From Ascaphus truei (Eukaryota; Chordata; Amphibia; Anura; Ascaphidae): a DNA stretch of 64,000 bases. A model generated the notes under the pieces. That model was not told where the DNA came from, did not search any database, and worked only from the letters and a program-made list of their open reading frames with translations. Where the stretch lies: contig CM071568.1 of assembly GCA_036426205.1 (NCBI GenBank), positions 214,129,245-214,193,244 of the forward strand, written 5' to 3'. A program made the position numbers and the translations under genes. This document shows, in pieces, positions 12,576 to 23,110 of this stretch (the first letter of the stretch is position 1; each line of letters opens with the position of its first letter).

Positions 12576-12825
12576 TAGTGGTTGTGGGGGAATGAACCCC
12601 GTATTGTCCGGTGCTTCCAAAAATCCACAGGTAAATATGGGTGTATAAGAGCAATGTCTGACACATGTAAGAACAAGAATGGCCGCTACACAGGCATGAA
12701 GATCCTGTATGAGGGGACCGGCAACAACAGCATACGGCAAGATAAGAAATAAAACCTGGGTGGGGGGCTGTTGCACAGGGAAAGGTTAGAGACAGGGAGA
12801 GAGGCAACCATAAGCTACCCCTCCC
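12576..12825. mobile_element. Unclassified 250-bp insertion with 17-bp target duplication
   Basis: An identical 17-bp direct repeat, GGGTTTTTGTTTGTCAA, occurs at 12559-12575 and 12826-12842. It flanks 250 bp of unrelated, more GC-rich sequence. This is the footprint expected from target-primed retrotransposition. The insert contains AATAAAA near 12750. I do not recognise a LINE, tRNA or 7SL head. Confidence 0.55.
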
Positions 12826-12842
12826 GGGTTTTTGTTTGTCAA

Positions 12843-13229
12843 CCAGGTTCTGCAGCACTGATCATGGACTTTGTTGTTCTATTTGTTTAACCCATCACTC
12901 ATACTGCACTGCCAACGAGGCATGCAGAGACATTAAATCCATGTTGGTAGAGTGCTCGGCTTCTTCTATGTATTTCTTAACTTTTTAACCTCCAACACAA
13001 GTGCAAGGGAGGACCCAAGGAAATACAGTATGCCTGTGATTTAAATTTTTCCCCTGTGAAAAAGTTGCACAGTAATTACAGATGTAGCAGATGTTATTGC
13101 AGCTTTTAAAGGTTAATGCATTATTTAATAGTAGTGCTATTGAAAAAAAATGGTTAAAGAAGCACTCTGACCTAACTTACCTCCATATATATATATTTTA
13201 TTTTTTTAAGAATTGAACTAGGGGAAGTA
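12843..13229. other. Unassigned DNA
   Basis: No recognised structure apart from a short (TA)n tract near 13185. Confidence 0.4.
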
Positions 13230-13480
13230 GGGGAGAACTGAACAACACTATTTTCAGCTTTAGGAACCCCCCAGTTTCTCGAGATACTTCCTGTGAAGTT
13301 ACCAGTGTTACTTCATGATTTGTAAAGGGGATTTAAATGGGCATCCAAAAAGAAGTGACAACCAATGATGTTGCAGCTTCCTATTTGCTCAAGATTTTGG
13401 AGTAATTTTATTCACAGGTAAGTATCTCAGATATCGGGGGTTAGCTGGAGATTAAAATAGTAGTGTCTGACTCAGGAGAA
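13230..13480. mobile_element. Foldback MITE, family F copy 1
   Basis: The left half (CACTATTTTCAGCTTTAGG, then CGAGATACTTCCTG) is inverted in the right half (TAAGTATCTCAGATATCGG, then GCTGGAGATTAAAATAGTAG). The central hairpin contains GCTTCCTAT. The same plan is seen at 49770-50090 and 35480-35640. Confidence 0.6.
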
Positions 13481-14975
13481 CCTCCCGGTTACCACAGTAT
13501 AAAAACAAAATAGAAGTCAATGGGGCTTTTTAGCTCAGATCAGCAGCTTTGCACTATAAACAACCCCAAGATATGAGATTTGTACCGATGTAGCAGGACA
13601 TATTGTTTCCGCCACCGGGACAAACAATGTGTGACCACGGTTGCCCCAGTGCCAGAATAAAATTGCTGTGGGGGTCCAATGTGGAAGAATTGACCCCTGC
13701 AGCGATGTAGTAGCAGCACTATCTCCAGAGACGCAGCTTTAACCTTTTTCAGCTGTTGCTCCAGAAAACATAAGTCCTGCTGCATCTGTAGGGGCTCAGA
13801 TAAGTCCAAGACTTTGTCATTTAAATTCAATTAGATTGCTCTCGTTTCAGTATGTTAAACTGTAATTTGCACAGTCATGAAGTATGCTGATTATTTAGTA
13901 GAAGGTTACAGTAGTAGAAATCAATATTTACGAAGTAACATAGGACTTTTCATTATTTTATTTTTTCCATGTGATTGGGGTAGGAGAATGCATGTTTGTG
14001 TGGCACTATTGCACCCTTTAAAACATTGAATATCACTGCATTCATGAATTGATACAGAAATATTTCCACAATTTTGCTAGAGTGAAAATAAAATACATAG
14101 AAAAACATAACAAATTCTGTAGAACTTTTCACAATAGTTGTGCCAACACCACTGTGACAGCTGAAAATGGATGCCCAACTATAATAATACAAATATAAGA
14201 TATGTTTGGTGATTTTAAATATTGTGATAGAGGATACTGAAAACCTGCTAATAGCCTCCTACAGTACGTATTTAAATTGCTAAGATTCTCAGTGACAGAG
14301 AATAGGTACACTGATATATCTTCTGGTATCATTTTAATAATCTTTGGTATACATGTAAAAGCATCAATAATGTCTAACATTCGTTTTTAGAAATAAAATA
14401 AAACCCTCTGAGAAACTGATCTTCAAAACGGTATGATCATATTTTATGTGTTAAATGCATCGCTATAACATATAAAGTAGAAATTAGGAATTTCCAAATG
14501 TACTCTTAAGTAGGGCAATGAATTGATTTCTGGAGAAATATTATTTAATTTGTGAATCCATTACTGCATTATGTATCACAAGGGAAATATCTAATCTTAA
14601 AATGTATAATTACAAAAATTCCTTCTCAATATTACATCTCTAAACTAATTGTCTAGCAACACAGGTTGTGCCAGTGTCAGAATGCTTACGCAATAACTTC
14701 TGAGTTTTATTTTCAATTCACAGGTGACTAGCATATTTCACAACATGTGTTCACTTCTTTGAATTGTTACCATTGATTACCCACTAATGAGCATCAACAT
14801 GATTAGGACAAATGGTAAAACAAGATGATTAGCAGGACATCTTCTACAACATTGTGTATGTTTACATTGTTGGGCAAAATTTATCATTGCTGTGTAATTA
14901 TTGTTTCGATCGGGACTATGAGTAAATTTAGGTAACTGTACCCAAAAAGTAAAACTCCAAGTAGCAATGCAAATT
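13481..14975. other. Unassigned DNA
   Basis: The 96-codon minus-strand frame at 13540-13830 has no recognised domain and sits beside the foldback element. The remainder is AT-rich with nothing recognised. Confidence 0.4.
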
Positions 14976-14979
14976 AATG

Positions 14980-14994
14980 GTATATATGTATATA

Positions 14995-15034
<40 letters not shown>
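14980..15034. repeat. (TG)n/(TA)n microsatellite
   Basis: TATATGTGTGTGTGTGTATATATA tract of about 50 bp directly adjoining the Tigger-like element. It has produced spurious frames with runs of Tyr-Ile. Confidence 0.95.
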
Positions 15035-16578
15035 CAGCTGAACCCCATTATAACACAATGCTCGGGGTCCACATAATGAGACAGCGTTTTAACCGGAAAC
15101 GTGAAAAAAATGGCCGCAGTGATCAGGAGTTCCGCGTCCGCCGGAGGGAGAGCTGGGATAATCTCCCAGCAATCCCAGACCTGGTGGCGCGTGGCAACCC
15201 CATGCTAGATTTACCCACCTGGCCTCTGGCAGCTCTCTCGTCCTCTGGCAGCTACCAGCTCACCCGTCTCTCCTCTTCAGCTGTCATCTTACGGCTGAAA
15301 GATCAGCGTGAGAGCCAGCTCCTTTAAAGGGACCGTGTGTCTGTATGTCTGTGTGTCTGAATGTGTGACTGTGTGTGTGGCCCGACAGGTCCAACCTCAT
15401 GCCTCTGCTGCACAGAAATCAGGTTAGCGCTAAGGCTGACACTGATTAATTGGGGACTTGTGTACCCAATGGCCGGGGCTGCAGTCACATTCACCGGGCC
15501 CGCTTGCAGGGAGTTGGGTCACATTACCCCTTGTGTGTGCAGGCTTTGAGGGATCCTGTGAGGACTGTTTAGGGAACATACAGGGGAAGATGCCAGACTA
15601 CAAGAGATAGTATCATAATTTCACCAGCAGGAAACGAGAGAGAGGGAGAGAGGGAGGAAGAGGGAGAGAGTGCTATTTAAAATAGTGAGAAGCAGGATAT
15701 CACAATGTAATCAATCAATGAATTTCCATCCAAGTGAATGGAAGCTAAGGACTGGGCAGAAAGGGGGTGAAAAAAGGAGAGCAAGTTCTGACAAAAAGGG
15801 ATGGGAGAGAGATAGAGAGAGAGGAGAATGAAAGTCTGATGAATGAAAGTTGCAGAGAGAGTGGTAAGGATGGATGAAGGAAAGGAGACAATGTGAGAAG
15901 GATACAAAACTAGAAATCCTAGAGTGTTAGGGGGCATTCATTTGGGACGTCTCATTCATTGGAAAGCAGAATCTCATCTAGGGTTAGTTTAGCTTATTGG
16001 AAGACTGTCTGATCTGTTTTAGATGTGTTTCGCTCATTCTGAGTGCATCTCACTCAGTGTAAGGCAGTCTCACTCATCTAGAGTTAGTGTTGATCAGGCA
16101 GTGACTCTCCCCATGTCTAGTCAGTCTCAGGAAGGCTGCCTTCTGTGGGGGATGCTGCAAGATCAGGGAAGCTCAACGGCAGGACTTGAGGTTGAGCAAT
16201 TGAGATGTGAGAGAGCAGCAGTGGAAAAACCCAGGTTGTTGCAGGCAGGATCGAAGTACATTGCTAGAGCTCTGTGTGTCTGTGTGACTGTGCATGTCTC
16301 CGTTACAAATAAAGATTTGAATAGATGTTTGCTTTTTGTTTTTTAAACATCTATTCAAAGCTTTATTGGTAACGGACACATATGGAGACAGACACACACA
16401 GATACACACACACCTGATGTCATTTGCGTGACACCGCTTGAGGAGCTGGGTCATGTCCTCAGCATGTGGTGCCGGCGGCCAGGGAAAGAAAAGGTAGAAG
16501 ATGTTTGGGAGCCACGCTCAGACCGTGTTATATGCGGATCCGCATTGTAGCGGATACCATTTTAATGGGGTTGAGCTG
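15035..16578. mobile_element. Tigger/pogo-like DNA transposon, non-autonomous
   Basis: The left end CAGCTGAACCCCATTATAAC and the reverse complement of the right end (CAGCTCAACCCCATTAAAAT) form terminal inverted repeats of about 18 bp. TA dinucleotides flank both ends (15033-15034 and 16579-16580). These termini resemble vertebrate TcMar-Tigger elements. The interior is non-coding: no transposase frame is seen. It holds a GA-rich tract (about 15636-15860) and a strong internal inverted repeat at 16272-16405. Confidence 0.7.
16272..16405. repeat. Inverted repeat inside the Tigger-like element
   Basis: Arms of about 59 bp (16272-16330 and 16345-16405) are imperfect reverse complements. Both carry a GTTAC-AAATAAAG / CTTTATTGGTAAC pair and ATCTATTCAAA. 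The loop is 14 bp. It is likely a separate hairpin insertion or a duplicated segment. Confidence 0.65.
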
Positions 16579-16583
16579 TATGT

Positions 16584-16585
16584 AT

Positions 16586-16647
<62 letters not shown>
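16584..16647. repeat. (TAGA)n microsatellite
   Basis: About 15 uninterrupted tetranucleotide units immediately after the Tigger-like right end. Confidence 0.97.
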
Positions 16648-16648
<1 letters not shown>

Positions 16649-16766
16649 TTTGTATGGCAGCTCTAGTACATGACATAAACTCTTTCTGCCATTTCCATTT
16701 CCTTTTCCCATCAAATACCCTTGTGTTATGGGGGATTGGGGGATTTGTTTATTGTACCAACACAGA
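16648..16766. other. Unassigned spacer
   Basis: Short unique-looking sequence between the microsatellite and the next palindrome. Confidence 0.4.
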
Positions 16767-16879
16767 GGGGGTAATTCTCTATTATCTGAAGGTGCAGTTT
16801 TTGGACAAACATACCCATTGAAGTTGTTACCAATTTTTCGGCTGAAAGTAGCTGCGTCCAACAATATAGAGTTACCCCC
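16767..16879. mobile_element. Palindromic MITE with GGGGGTAA termini
   Basis: Starts GGGGGTAATTCTCTATT and ends AATATAGAGTTACCCCC, which is its near reverse complement. The internal sequence continues to show partial self-complementarity. Length about 113 bp, no coding capacity. Confidence 0.6.
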
Positions 16880-18415
16880 AGATTATTTGCAGAAAAAGTA
16901 ATGTACATCAATCAAGCAAAGCCAGCCAATCAATGACCAGCACCTGCACTAAATGAAGAGGTGGATGTGAAAGGATGTCCAGATGGAGAGATACCGTATG
17001 AAGAAGAGCACCCAACTCAAGGCCCCCTGGTAGGTGAATTATGTAACCTACCCAGTGACAACAGCATGGGGGAGTGCACAAAAGAATGAAACAGAGCCTT
17101 TACATGCAAGGCAAGCCTCATCAGCTAAACACTGCCTCCTGGATTTATAGATAGACAGCTTTGCTAATGTCAGGAGCAGGTTAATGAGGAGCTCCATTAC
17201 AGAATAAATAGTAGGAAATAATTTATCTCAAAGTTTTCATGACTTACCAACTCCAGTTTAATACAGCTAATTCTCTCTTTTTTTTTCCTCAAAAATTGAA
17301 AATCAATGGTGACTATGAATTTTGGCCAATTAGCCAATTTAGCCCTTATATTAATTCTAATTCCCCCCTGTTGAAGTTGGTGCAAAGTTGTGAAGTGAGT
17401 TTCAGCTAAATCATTGAAACCTTTGCATTTGCAACTTGCTACAGGTCAGTTGAATAGAGGTGTTATGCCTCCATTTGTCTGCATAGTGCTTAAATACTCC
17501 AAGCAAGGGGGTAATTGTTTCACGGCATATAGAATAGGGCTTTCAGGACATATTTTGAACATATCAATGTCAAGTCTAATTTTGCTTTCACATTCTGTGT
17601 CCCATTTATGGTGAATTTATGAAGAACTATAGGGGAAGTTTTGGGTTGGACATAATAGGATTGGTCAAGTTTTGTTACTGGAATCAACCCTTCTATCTCT
17701 TATCTGTGGCAAAAATCTGTCAGGCGTGACTTGGTGTAAATCTCAGCATACACAATAGACATGGACCTTTTGAATAAGGTCATCAACCATGTGAAATTGG
17801 CCCTTTTTTTAGTCGAAAAACAGCTGCAGCTCAGTCACGGTTTCGCAGACACTTTGCCAAGTTAATGTGCATTGCAATTTCATTTATTATGCCAATTTGC
17901 TAAATTATTTAAAAAACACTAAATTCACTTACAGCTGCGGCCACCTTTATCCTAATGCGTCCAGATCCGCGGCGCTCTGCTAACCGCGGCCAGATGCGGT
18001 ATATTTTCTTTTTTTCTGTAACGCTATCCGGTATGTTAGCGCTCGGATTTTTAGCGCTGTCCGCTATACTGCAATACCGTCTAAAAACACAGGTGGGCGT
18101 TCGCGAGCTGTTGTCTTAAAAGTCTAATAAGTCTAATGCATGTCTAATGCATTATGTCTGTGTGTGCGTGTGCAGTATTTGTAAAATGGAGTATTTACAG
18201 TATACAGTATTACAAATACGTCGCGTCTTCTTCGAATATAAAATTATCACATTTCTATTCAGTACTGTATGTACTGTATTATTTTGTAATCAGTACTTTT
18301 ACTTGTTTTCATACTCTTTTTATACAGTATTATGCGTGTACCATACATTATTGAAACGCATAGGCGTGTTACAGTATCACATTTCGGCGCATACAGCACT
18401 CTCCCTCTCGCCCCC
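16880..18415. other. Unassigned DNA, CpG-containing near 17930-18130
   Basis: 17930-18130 is unusually CpG-rich for this window and contains short palindromes such as CCGCGG. The remaining sequence is AT-rich. No domain or RNA gene is recognised. Confidence 0.4.
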
Positions 18416-19376
18416 GCACACACACGGCTAGAGTACTATTTCAACTTCTTATCTACAGTTCAGTACACCTCTCCCAGCCTGATGGCTTTCTGACATCAAT
18501 CATCCCGAACCTGTCATCACATTCCTACGTGTATAACGTACATAGCCTGATGTCATATTTCAGCGCCTGCGTGTAAATCATGTGGAAGTTGAAGTCTGGA
18601 AAAAAAACATCTTTCTTATTTTTTTTTTTATGTTTCGTTTCCAGACTTGTGCCTGCATAAAAATTCTAGTTATTCTGATATTCTATCGGTACTGTAGATT
18701 TTTAATGTTACACTGGTCATTCACATGCTTTATGTAATTTTTATTGATTTGGGGGTCTGGGGATCAAAACATTATGATGACCTGTTGAAATATGTCTTTG
18801 AACTACAGTTCACTACTGCTAATCCTTCATGCAGCTTTACCCCCCTCCCCCCTGCAGACACACACAAGGCTCAAGTATTTCAACTTCTTATCGACACCTC
18901 TCGAAAACCATTCATTTTCAAAAGCTTGGCTTTGTGCTTTTAATCTTCCCGTGCCGAGCGTCACATCTCTGCGCCTGATGTAATCCTCTTTGGGAAGGGA
19001 CCTAGTTGATGATTAATGCGCATGCGTATATAACTTCACAATCATGTGGAAGTTGAAATCTGTAAAAAAATATATTTCTTTTTTTTTTTTTTATGTTTCG
19101 TTTCCAGACGTGTGCCTGCATAACAATTCTTGTTATTCTGATATTCTATCGGTACTGTAGATTTTTAATGTTACACTGGTCATATCACATGCTTGTAGTA
19201 ATTTTTATTGATTTGGGGGTCTGGGGATCAAAACATTATGATGACCTGTTGAAAATATGTCTTTGAACTACAGTTCAGTACTGCTAATCCTTCATGCAGC
19301 TTTACCCCCCAACTCCCCGCAGACACACACAAGGCTCAAGTATTTCAACTTCTTATCGACACCTCTCGAAAACCAT
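18416..19376. repeat. Tandem duplication, unit of about 464 bp
   Basis: Marker TTATTGATTTGGGGGTCTGG occurs at 18741 and 19205, an offset of 464. Flanking blocks (GTTTCGTTTCCAGAC, TATTCTGATATTCTATCGG and CTTATCGACACCTCTCG) repeat with the same spacing. A third, more diverged partial unit begins near 18424. The copies differ mainly by point changes, so this is a recent local duplication of non-coding sequence. Confidence 0.85.
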
Positions 19377-19479
19377 TTTTTTAGGATAAGTTCCATCAAT
19401 AATATTAAAAAAAAAAACTCACCAGGGAATCCTGAATAGGTGGGTCAGACAGGATGTATGCCCTAGATGCCTTAATGCC
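19377..19479. other. Unassigned spacer
   Basis: Short AT-rich sequence with an A-run at about 19408-19418. Nothing recognised. Confidence 0.4.
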
Positions 19480-19742
19480 TGTGTTATGTGGAATGCTGTG
19501 TGTATAACCTGGAAGCATCCAGCATCACTAAGATCGTGTCTGGTGCAATATCAGTGAGTGTTCTAATGTTATTAATAAATTGAGTCGAATCCTTTAAATA
19601 ACTAGTTATTTTGGATACAGCTGGATGACGAACAATATCAACATATTGAGAAATAGGGTGGTTCAATGAACCCCTTGCAGAAATTATAGGCCTACCAGGA
19701 GGAGCCACCAATTATTTATGTACTTTGGGCAAGGAGTACAGA
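19480..19742 (-). pseudogene. Penelope-like element RT fragment
   Basis: On the minus strand, LYSLPKVHK (about 19715-19741) is followed after a stop by PPGRPIISARGSLNHPIS and ISQYVD. It then shows SYLKDSTQFINNIR and LVMLDASRLYT, the palm motif A region. This is the characteristic order of PLE reverse transcriptases (LPKxHK, GRPIxS, LDxxSLYT). The motif C region is absent, so this is a short dead fragment. PLE RTs copy their own RNA at chromosomal targets. Confidence 0.85.
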
Positions 19743-20014
19743 ATGGGCACAATCGGATGTGTTTCGCTTAAGAAGGATTTTGTTTCGTCTGAAATCCCTC
19801 TATTTTGTAAACCCATTAACAAAATGGAGTCAATTTCTGTTTTGTATTGCCAAGTCAGATCAAAGTTCAATTTTTATAACAGTCACTTAACTGCGCCTAA
19901 ATGTGTGCTCTATACAGCCCATAGTTAATAACTACTATTCCCCCCCCCCCCCCGTTTTTGTCAGTGGCCGATAATCTCATCAGACTCCGATGAAAAAGAC
20001 ACAGCATTGTAAAG
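19743..20014. other. Unassigned DNA with a C homopolymer
   Basis: A run of about 14 C residues lies at 19940-19953. No coding motif is visible. Confidence 0.45.
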
Positions 20015-20285
20015 TTGTATAACAAAATGTCATCTTTATCGTCCAAAGTACAGAAACCAATGTTTCAGTCCTGTATGGCTGACTTCAAAGAGAGAGGACA
20101 TTTTGGCTGGAAGTGTATGACCATCGCACATGTAATACGTCCCCAGAGACATGCACCACGTCCACAGAGAGGAGGTGATCAGGAAAGGTTACCGTAGGTT
20201 ACTGGAAGCAAGACTGATTTTCAATTTAAGCACCTTGTCCCCTAGAGGCCTAAATGAAGACCTTAAACGGGGATGTTGCTTATAT
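20015..20285 (+). pseudogene. Penelope-like GIY-YIG endonuclease C-terminal fragment
   Basis: Two plus-strand frames carry FKERGHFGWKCM followed, after a frame change near 20150-20200, by LLEARLIFNLSTLSPRGL and NEDL. The histidine-containing block and the F-x-L-x-TL-P-GLN-E-DL ending match the C-terminal end of GIY-YIG domains in PLEs. The same ending closes the intact frame at 56992 (FKLNTMSCKGLNED). It lies on the opposite strand to the RT fragment at 19480, so the two are probably from different insertions. Confidence 0.75.
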
Positions 20286-20420
20286 AATGATATGACATGC
20301 TGTAGTTCCTCAACTGTAACTTTGCAAGTCAAATAAAAGGTGAAGACAATAGAGCTGAATTAAGGAACGTTGCCAATATTACACTGATGGCAATACTACC
20401 TAAGATGTTATCCATGATCA
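20286..20420. other. Unassigned spacer
   Basis: Possibly PLE 3' sequence, but I see no hammerhead core or other defining signal. Confidence 0.35.
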
Positions 20421-20944
20421 TGCAGGATTGGATGTAAGAGAACACCATCGTGATTTCGGTTGGGCAGTACAGCTACTCTTTTATGTGGCATTGATGCTTG
20501 GATTTCCATCAGCAGCATTTATCTAGAATTTAAATTGGCTGTCAGGTCACACATATGGGGAACAGCAGACTTTGATTAAGATTATGTTTTTTTGAGAACA
20601 TGACCTGTACATACACTGAAGCAGCTGTGTACTTTGAAAACATATCTGGACGTTATAATCATGATTAACAGTGTGCGTGACATGCAGGAGTAGTTGCAAG
20701 AGGATACCATCATGATATCGGATGGGCAGTACAGCGACTCTTTTTAGGTGGACTTGACATCTGGATTCCCAACAGCATTATGGAAGAATTAAATTGCCTG
20801 TCAGGCATAAGGTTAACAGCAAAGTTTGATCAGGATTATGTTTCTTTTAGAAAATGACCTGGATATTTTTTTAAATAGTTGTATACTCTAAGAATGGACA
20901 CTGGATGCTATAACTATGATCTGATCAACAGTGTAAGCACTGAG
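20421..20944. repeat. Diverged tandem duplication, unit of about 262 bp
   Basis: Copy 1 starts near 20421 and copy 2 near 20683. Shared blocks include GGGCAGTACAGC-ACTCTTTT, ATTAAATTG/ATTTAAATTG-CTGTCAGG and GATTATGTTT, in the same order and spacing. Divergence is higher than in the 464-bp duplication, so it is older. No conserved reading frame. Confidence 0.75.
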
Positions 20945-21329
20945 ATAAAGTGATGGACCAGCAGAGACTGGGTATTCACAGGATTGGTTGATCTATGTTA
21001 TACAGAGTACTCAACAGTAATAGATAGATTGCTCTGTGACATGAAATTTCATCAGAAATGAATATGACATATTTACAAAAAAAGGAAAGATGTTTAAAAC
21101 ATCATATGAGTGGACTCTATAGAAATAGCGGATAGCCAGAAATCAAACAATTCAATTTGATATGGATATTGCTTTGGTCTGTTTGTGTGCCAAGTGTCTC
21201 AAATGCATAATATTACACTGTAACCGAAATGCTATATATAAATTAATGTATCTTTTTAAACGGTGAAAAAATGCAGGTAGAGCCCAGCCTCAGTATAACA
21301 TATATGTATATATATTATACAGTATAAAA
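20945..21329. other. Unassigned AT-rich DNA
   Basis: Ends in a (TA)n tract at about 21300-21336. Nothing else recognised. Confidence 0.45.
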
Positions 21330-22173
21330 ATATATAATCTTGTTTGACTGTGGGTCTGCCACGCCTCTCACACTCATTGGCCTGCGGGGTGGTGTGACGT
21401 CACGGCCAGAGCTAGGTAGACCGTCAGACTCACACCACCCTCACACCGCGTGCGCCTCTGAGACAGGAGACAGTGGCGACCCACATGCCTCCAACCACCT
21501 CACACTCTCCACCACAGCCTCACACCCTCCACCCACCCACTGAGCGCGCCGGGGACCGAGGTAAGCTAAGTCACTCACCACACTCTCCTCACCCCGCAGG
21601 ACCTCCGAGACAGAGGTGAGGGCTCACTAAGCTAACTCACCACACTCTGCTGCCCGTTTTAGGAGCACCAGGGGGGGGAAAACGAGGGGGGGATCGACGT
21701 GAGCACGCTGCCTCACACCCTCCAGCACAAAATCACACCCTCCACCCCTCCACCCACCCGCCTCTCCTCCTCACCCGCAGGGCCGCCAGAACAGAGGTGA
21801 GGGCTCACTAACCTAACTCACTCACTTCACTCTGCTGCCCATTTTAGGAGCGCCGGGGGGGGGAGAACGAGGGGGGGACCGACGTGAGCATGCCGCCTCA
21901 CACCCTCCAGCACAAACTCACACCCTCCACCCACCCGCCTCTTCTCCTCACCCCGCGGGACCGCCGGGACAGAGGTGAGGGCTCACTAAGCTAACTGACT
22001 CACTGCACTCTGCTGCCCGGGAACATTTTCGGAGCGCCGGGAGGTGGGGAACGAGGGGGGAGACCGACATGAGCGTGCCGCCTCACACCCTATGAACTTA
22101 TTCTTACGCTATATATAATTTATACTACCGATTACAGATTTACATCCCGGGCAGCGCCGGGTCTATCAGCTAG
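21330..22173 (+). mobile_element. Helitron, non-autonomous
   Basis: The 3' end shows the Helitron signature: a GC-rich hairpin (22146-22161, CCCGGGC pairing with GCCGGG) followed 9 bases later by CTAG (22170-22173) and a T. The 5' region (about 21330) resembles the Helitron-like start at 37791 and shares the CATTGGCCTGC block. The interior holds a 180-bp tandem array and no Rep/helicase frame. Helitrons move by rolling-circle replication and leave no target duplication. The exact 5' nucleotide is uncertain. Confidence 0.75.
21556..22090. repeat. Internal tandem array of the Helitron, about 180-bp unit
   Basis: GAGGTGAGGGCTCACTAA recurs at 21613, 21794 and 21972 (spacings 181 and 178). Each is followed by CTCTGCTGCCC and a G-run with ACGAGGGGGG. 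The array is GC- and CpG-rich and probably minisatellite-like. Confidence 0.85.
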
Positions 22174-22369
22174 TATATATATATATATTCACTTTGCACT
22201 TATTTAGCTTCAGCTAAATTCAGCTATACAGTATAGAGCTCAAGGTATCCACGGTGAGATGATCTGTTGTTATAACACTTGTCTGGTAGTCAGGGGCATG
22301 ATTTTGTGACTGACAGCATTGTGGGTATTTGCCGTGGGCTGTCTTTTTTCACTCCGTGTAAAACTAGTA
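22174..22369. other. Unassigned spacer with (TA)n
   Basis: A (TA)n tract immediately follows the Helitron 3' end. The rest is unassigned. Confidence 0.5.
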
Positions 22370-22710
22370 TATATACATAGAATCCACAGAAGCAGCCGGC
22401 ACTCCACTTGCAAGTAGAAAAAATTGGGTACTTGTCCCATAAAGCAATAATAAACCATACGATACCGTTTGAAGTACGAGATCAGGAGACAGCACTCTGG
22501 TAAGTTTGATCACAAGTTTTTGTATTGAAAAAGACACATAAACCGACGTTTCGGTCCCCCAGTGGGACCTTTCTCGCACCACCTTGAGAAAGGTCCCACT
22601 GGGGGACCGAAACGTCGGTGTATGTGCTTTTTCAATACAAAACTTGTGATAAAACTTACCAGAGTGCTGTCTCCTGATCTCGTGCTTCAAACGGTATCGT
22701 ATGGTTTATA
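22370..22710. repeat. Head-to-head palindrome of PLE terminal repeat
   Basis: Arms of about 124 bp (22451-22575 and 22585-22708) are near-perfect reverse complements. Each carries AGAGTGCTGTCTCCTGATCT, CAATACAAAA-CTTGTG, and a hairpin GGTCCC-GGGGACC followed by GAAACGTCGG. The same sequence family, with the GGACCGAAACGT core, occurs at 37327-37530. I interpret it as two copies of a PLE-type terminal region in opposite orientation. The right arm lies on the plus strand and the left arm on the minus strand. Confidence 0.7.
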
Positions 22711-22979
22711 TATAATATATATAATACTATATATATATATTTTTTTAATTAGTATATATTTTATTTTATTGATATTTTCTTTGTACTCTTTGCTTTTATT
22801 ATCACTGAATAACATGTATCTAGATCAACAGTTTCTAGGCAGCAATGACTCTTTGTTATTAGTGAGTTGACAAAGATGGGAACTCTGGCACAGGAGAAGC
22901 CGATTTACTCTCAAGGTACATCCCAATGCACAATAATGAGGAATTGAGTGGAGTTTTAGACGGTTTTTAATGTAGAAGT
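22711..22979. other. Unassigned AT-rich DNA
   Basis: TA-rich at 22709-22760. Nothing recognised afterwards. Confidence 0.45.
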
Positions 22980-23110
22980 CTTAATTAAAGCCCTGATGAA
23001 GGTCCTGTTGACTCTCCAATCATGCTCTGCAATAAAATATGCTGTTTTGCTAATCAATAGTGTGCCTCACTACTACTGATTGATTATCCCGTTGAATTCT
23101 GCTTATGGTG
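22980..23110 (+). repeat. PLE terminal-repeat fragment lacking the ribozyme centre
   Basis: CCCTGATGAAGGTCCTG (22991-23007) looks like the start of a hammerhead core plus stem II. The second strand of stem II and GAAA are absent. Downstream AATAAAATATGCTG and GTGTGCCTCACTACTACTG resemble PLE terminal regions. It is probably an internally deleted copy. Confidence 0.4.

Noticed and set aside
13540..13830. 96-codon minus-strand frame with a Gln/Leu-rich, coiled-coil-like start
   Set aside because: No recognisable family, adjacent to a foldback element, and composition does not differ from flanking non-coding DNA. Not annotated as a gene.
14777..15327. Open frames with Tyr-Ile runs on both strands
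   Set aside because: They are translations of the TG/TA microsatellite and the adjoining Tigger-like end.
15838..15870. CTGATGAATGAAAG as a hammerhead core
   Set aside because: No room for stem II between the boxes; it is part of a GA-rich tract.
17090..17130. CTGATGAGGC on the minus strand as a hammerhead
   Set aside because: No GAAA at the correct distance and no closing stem I; remains only a weak resemblance.
21556..22090. CRISPR-like array
   Set aside because: The 180-bp units are contiguous tandem repeats without unique spacers, inside a Helitron in a eukaryotic genome.
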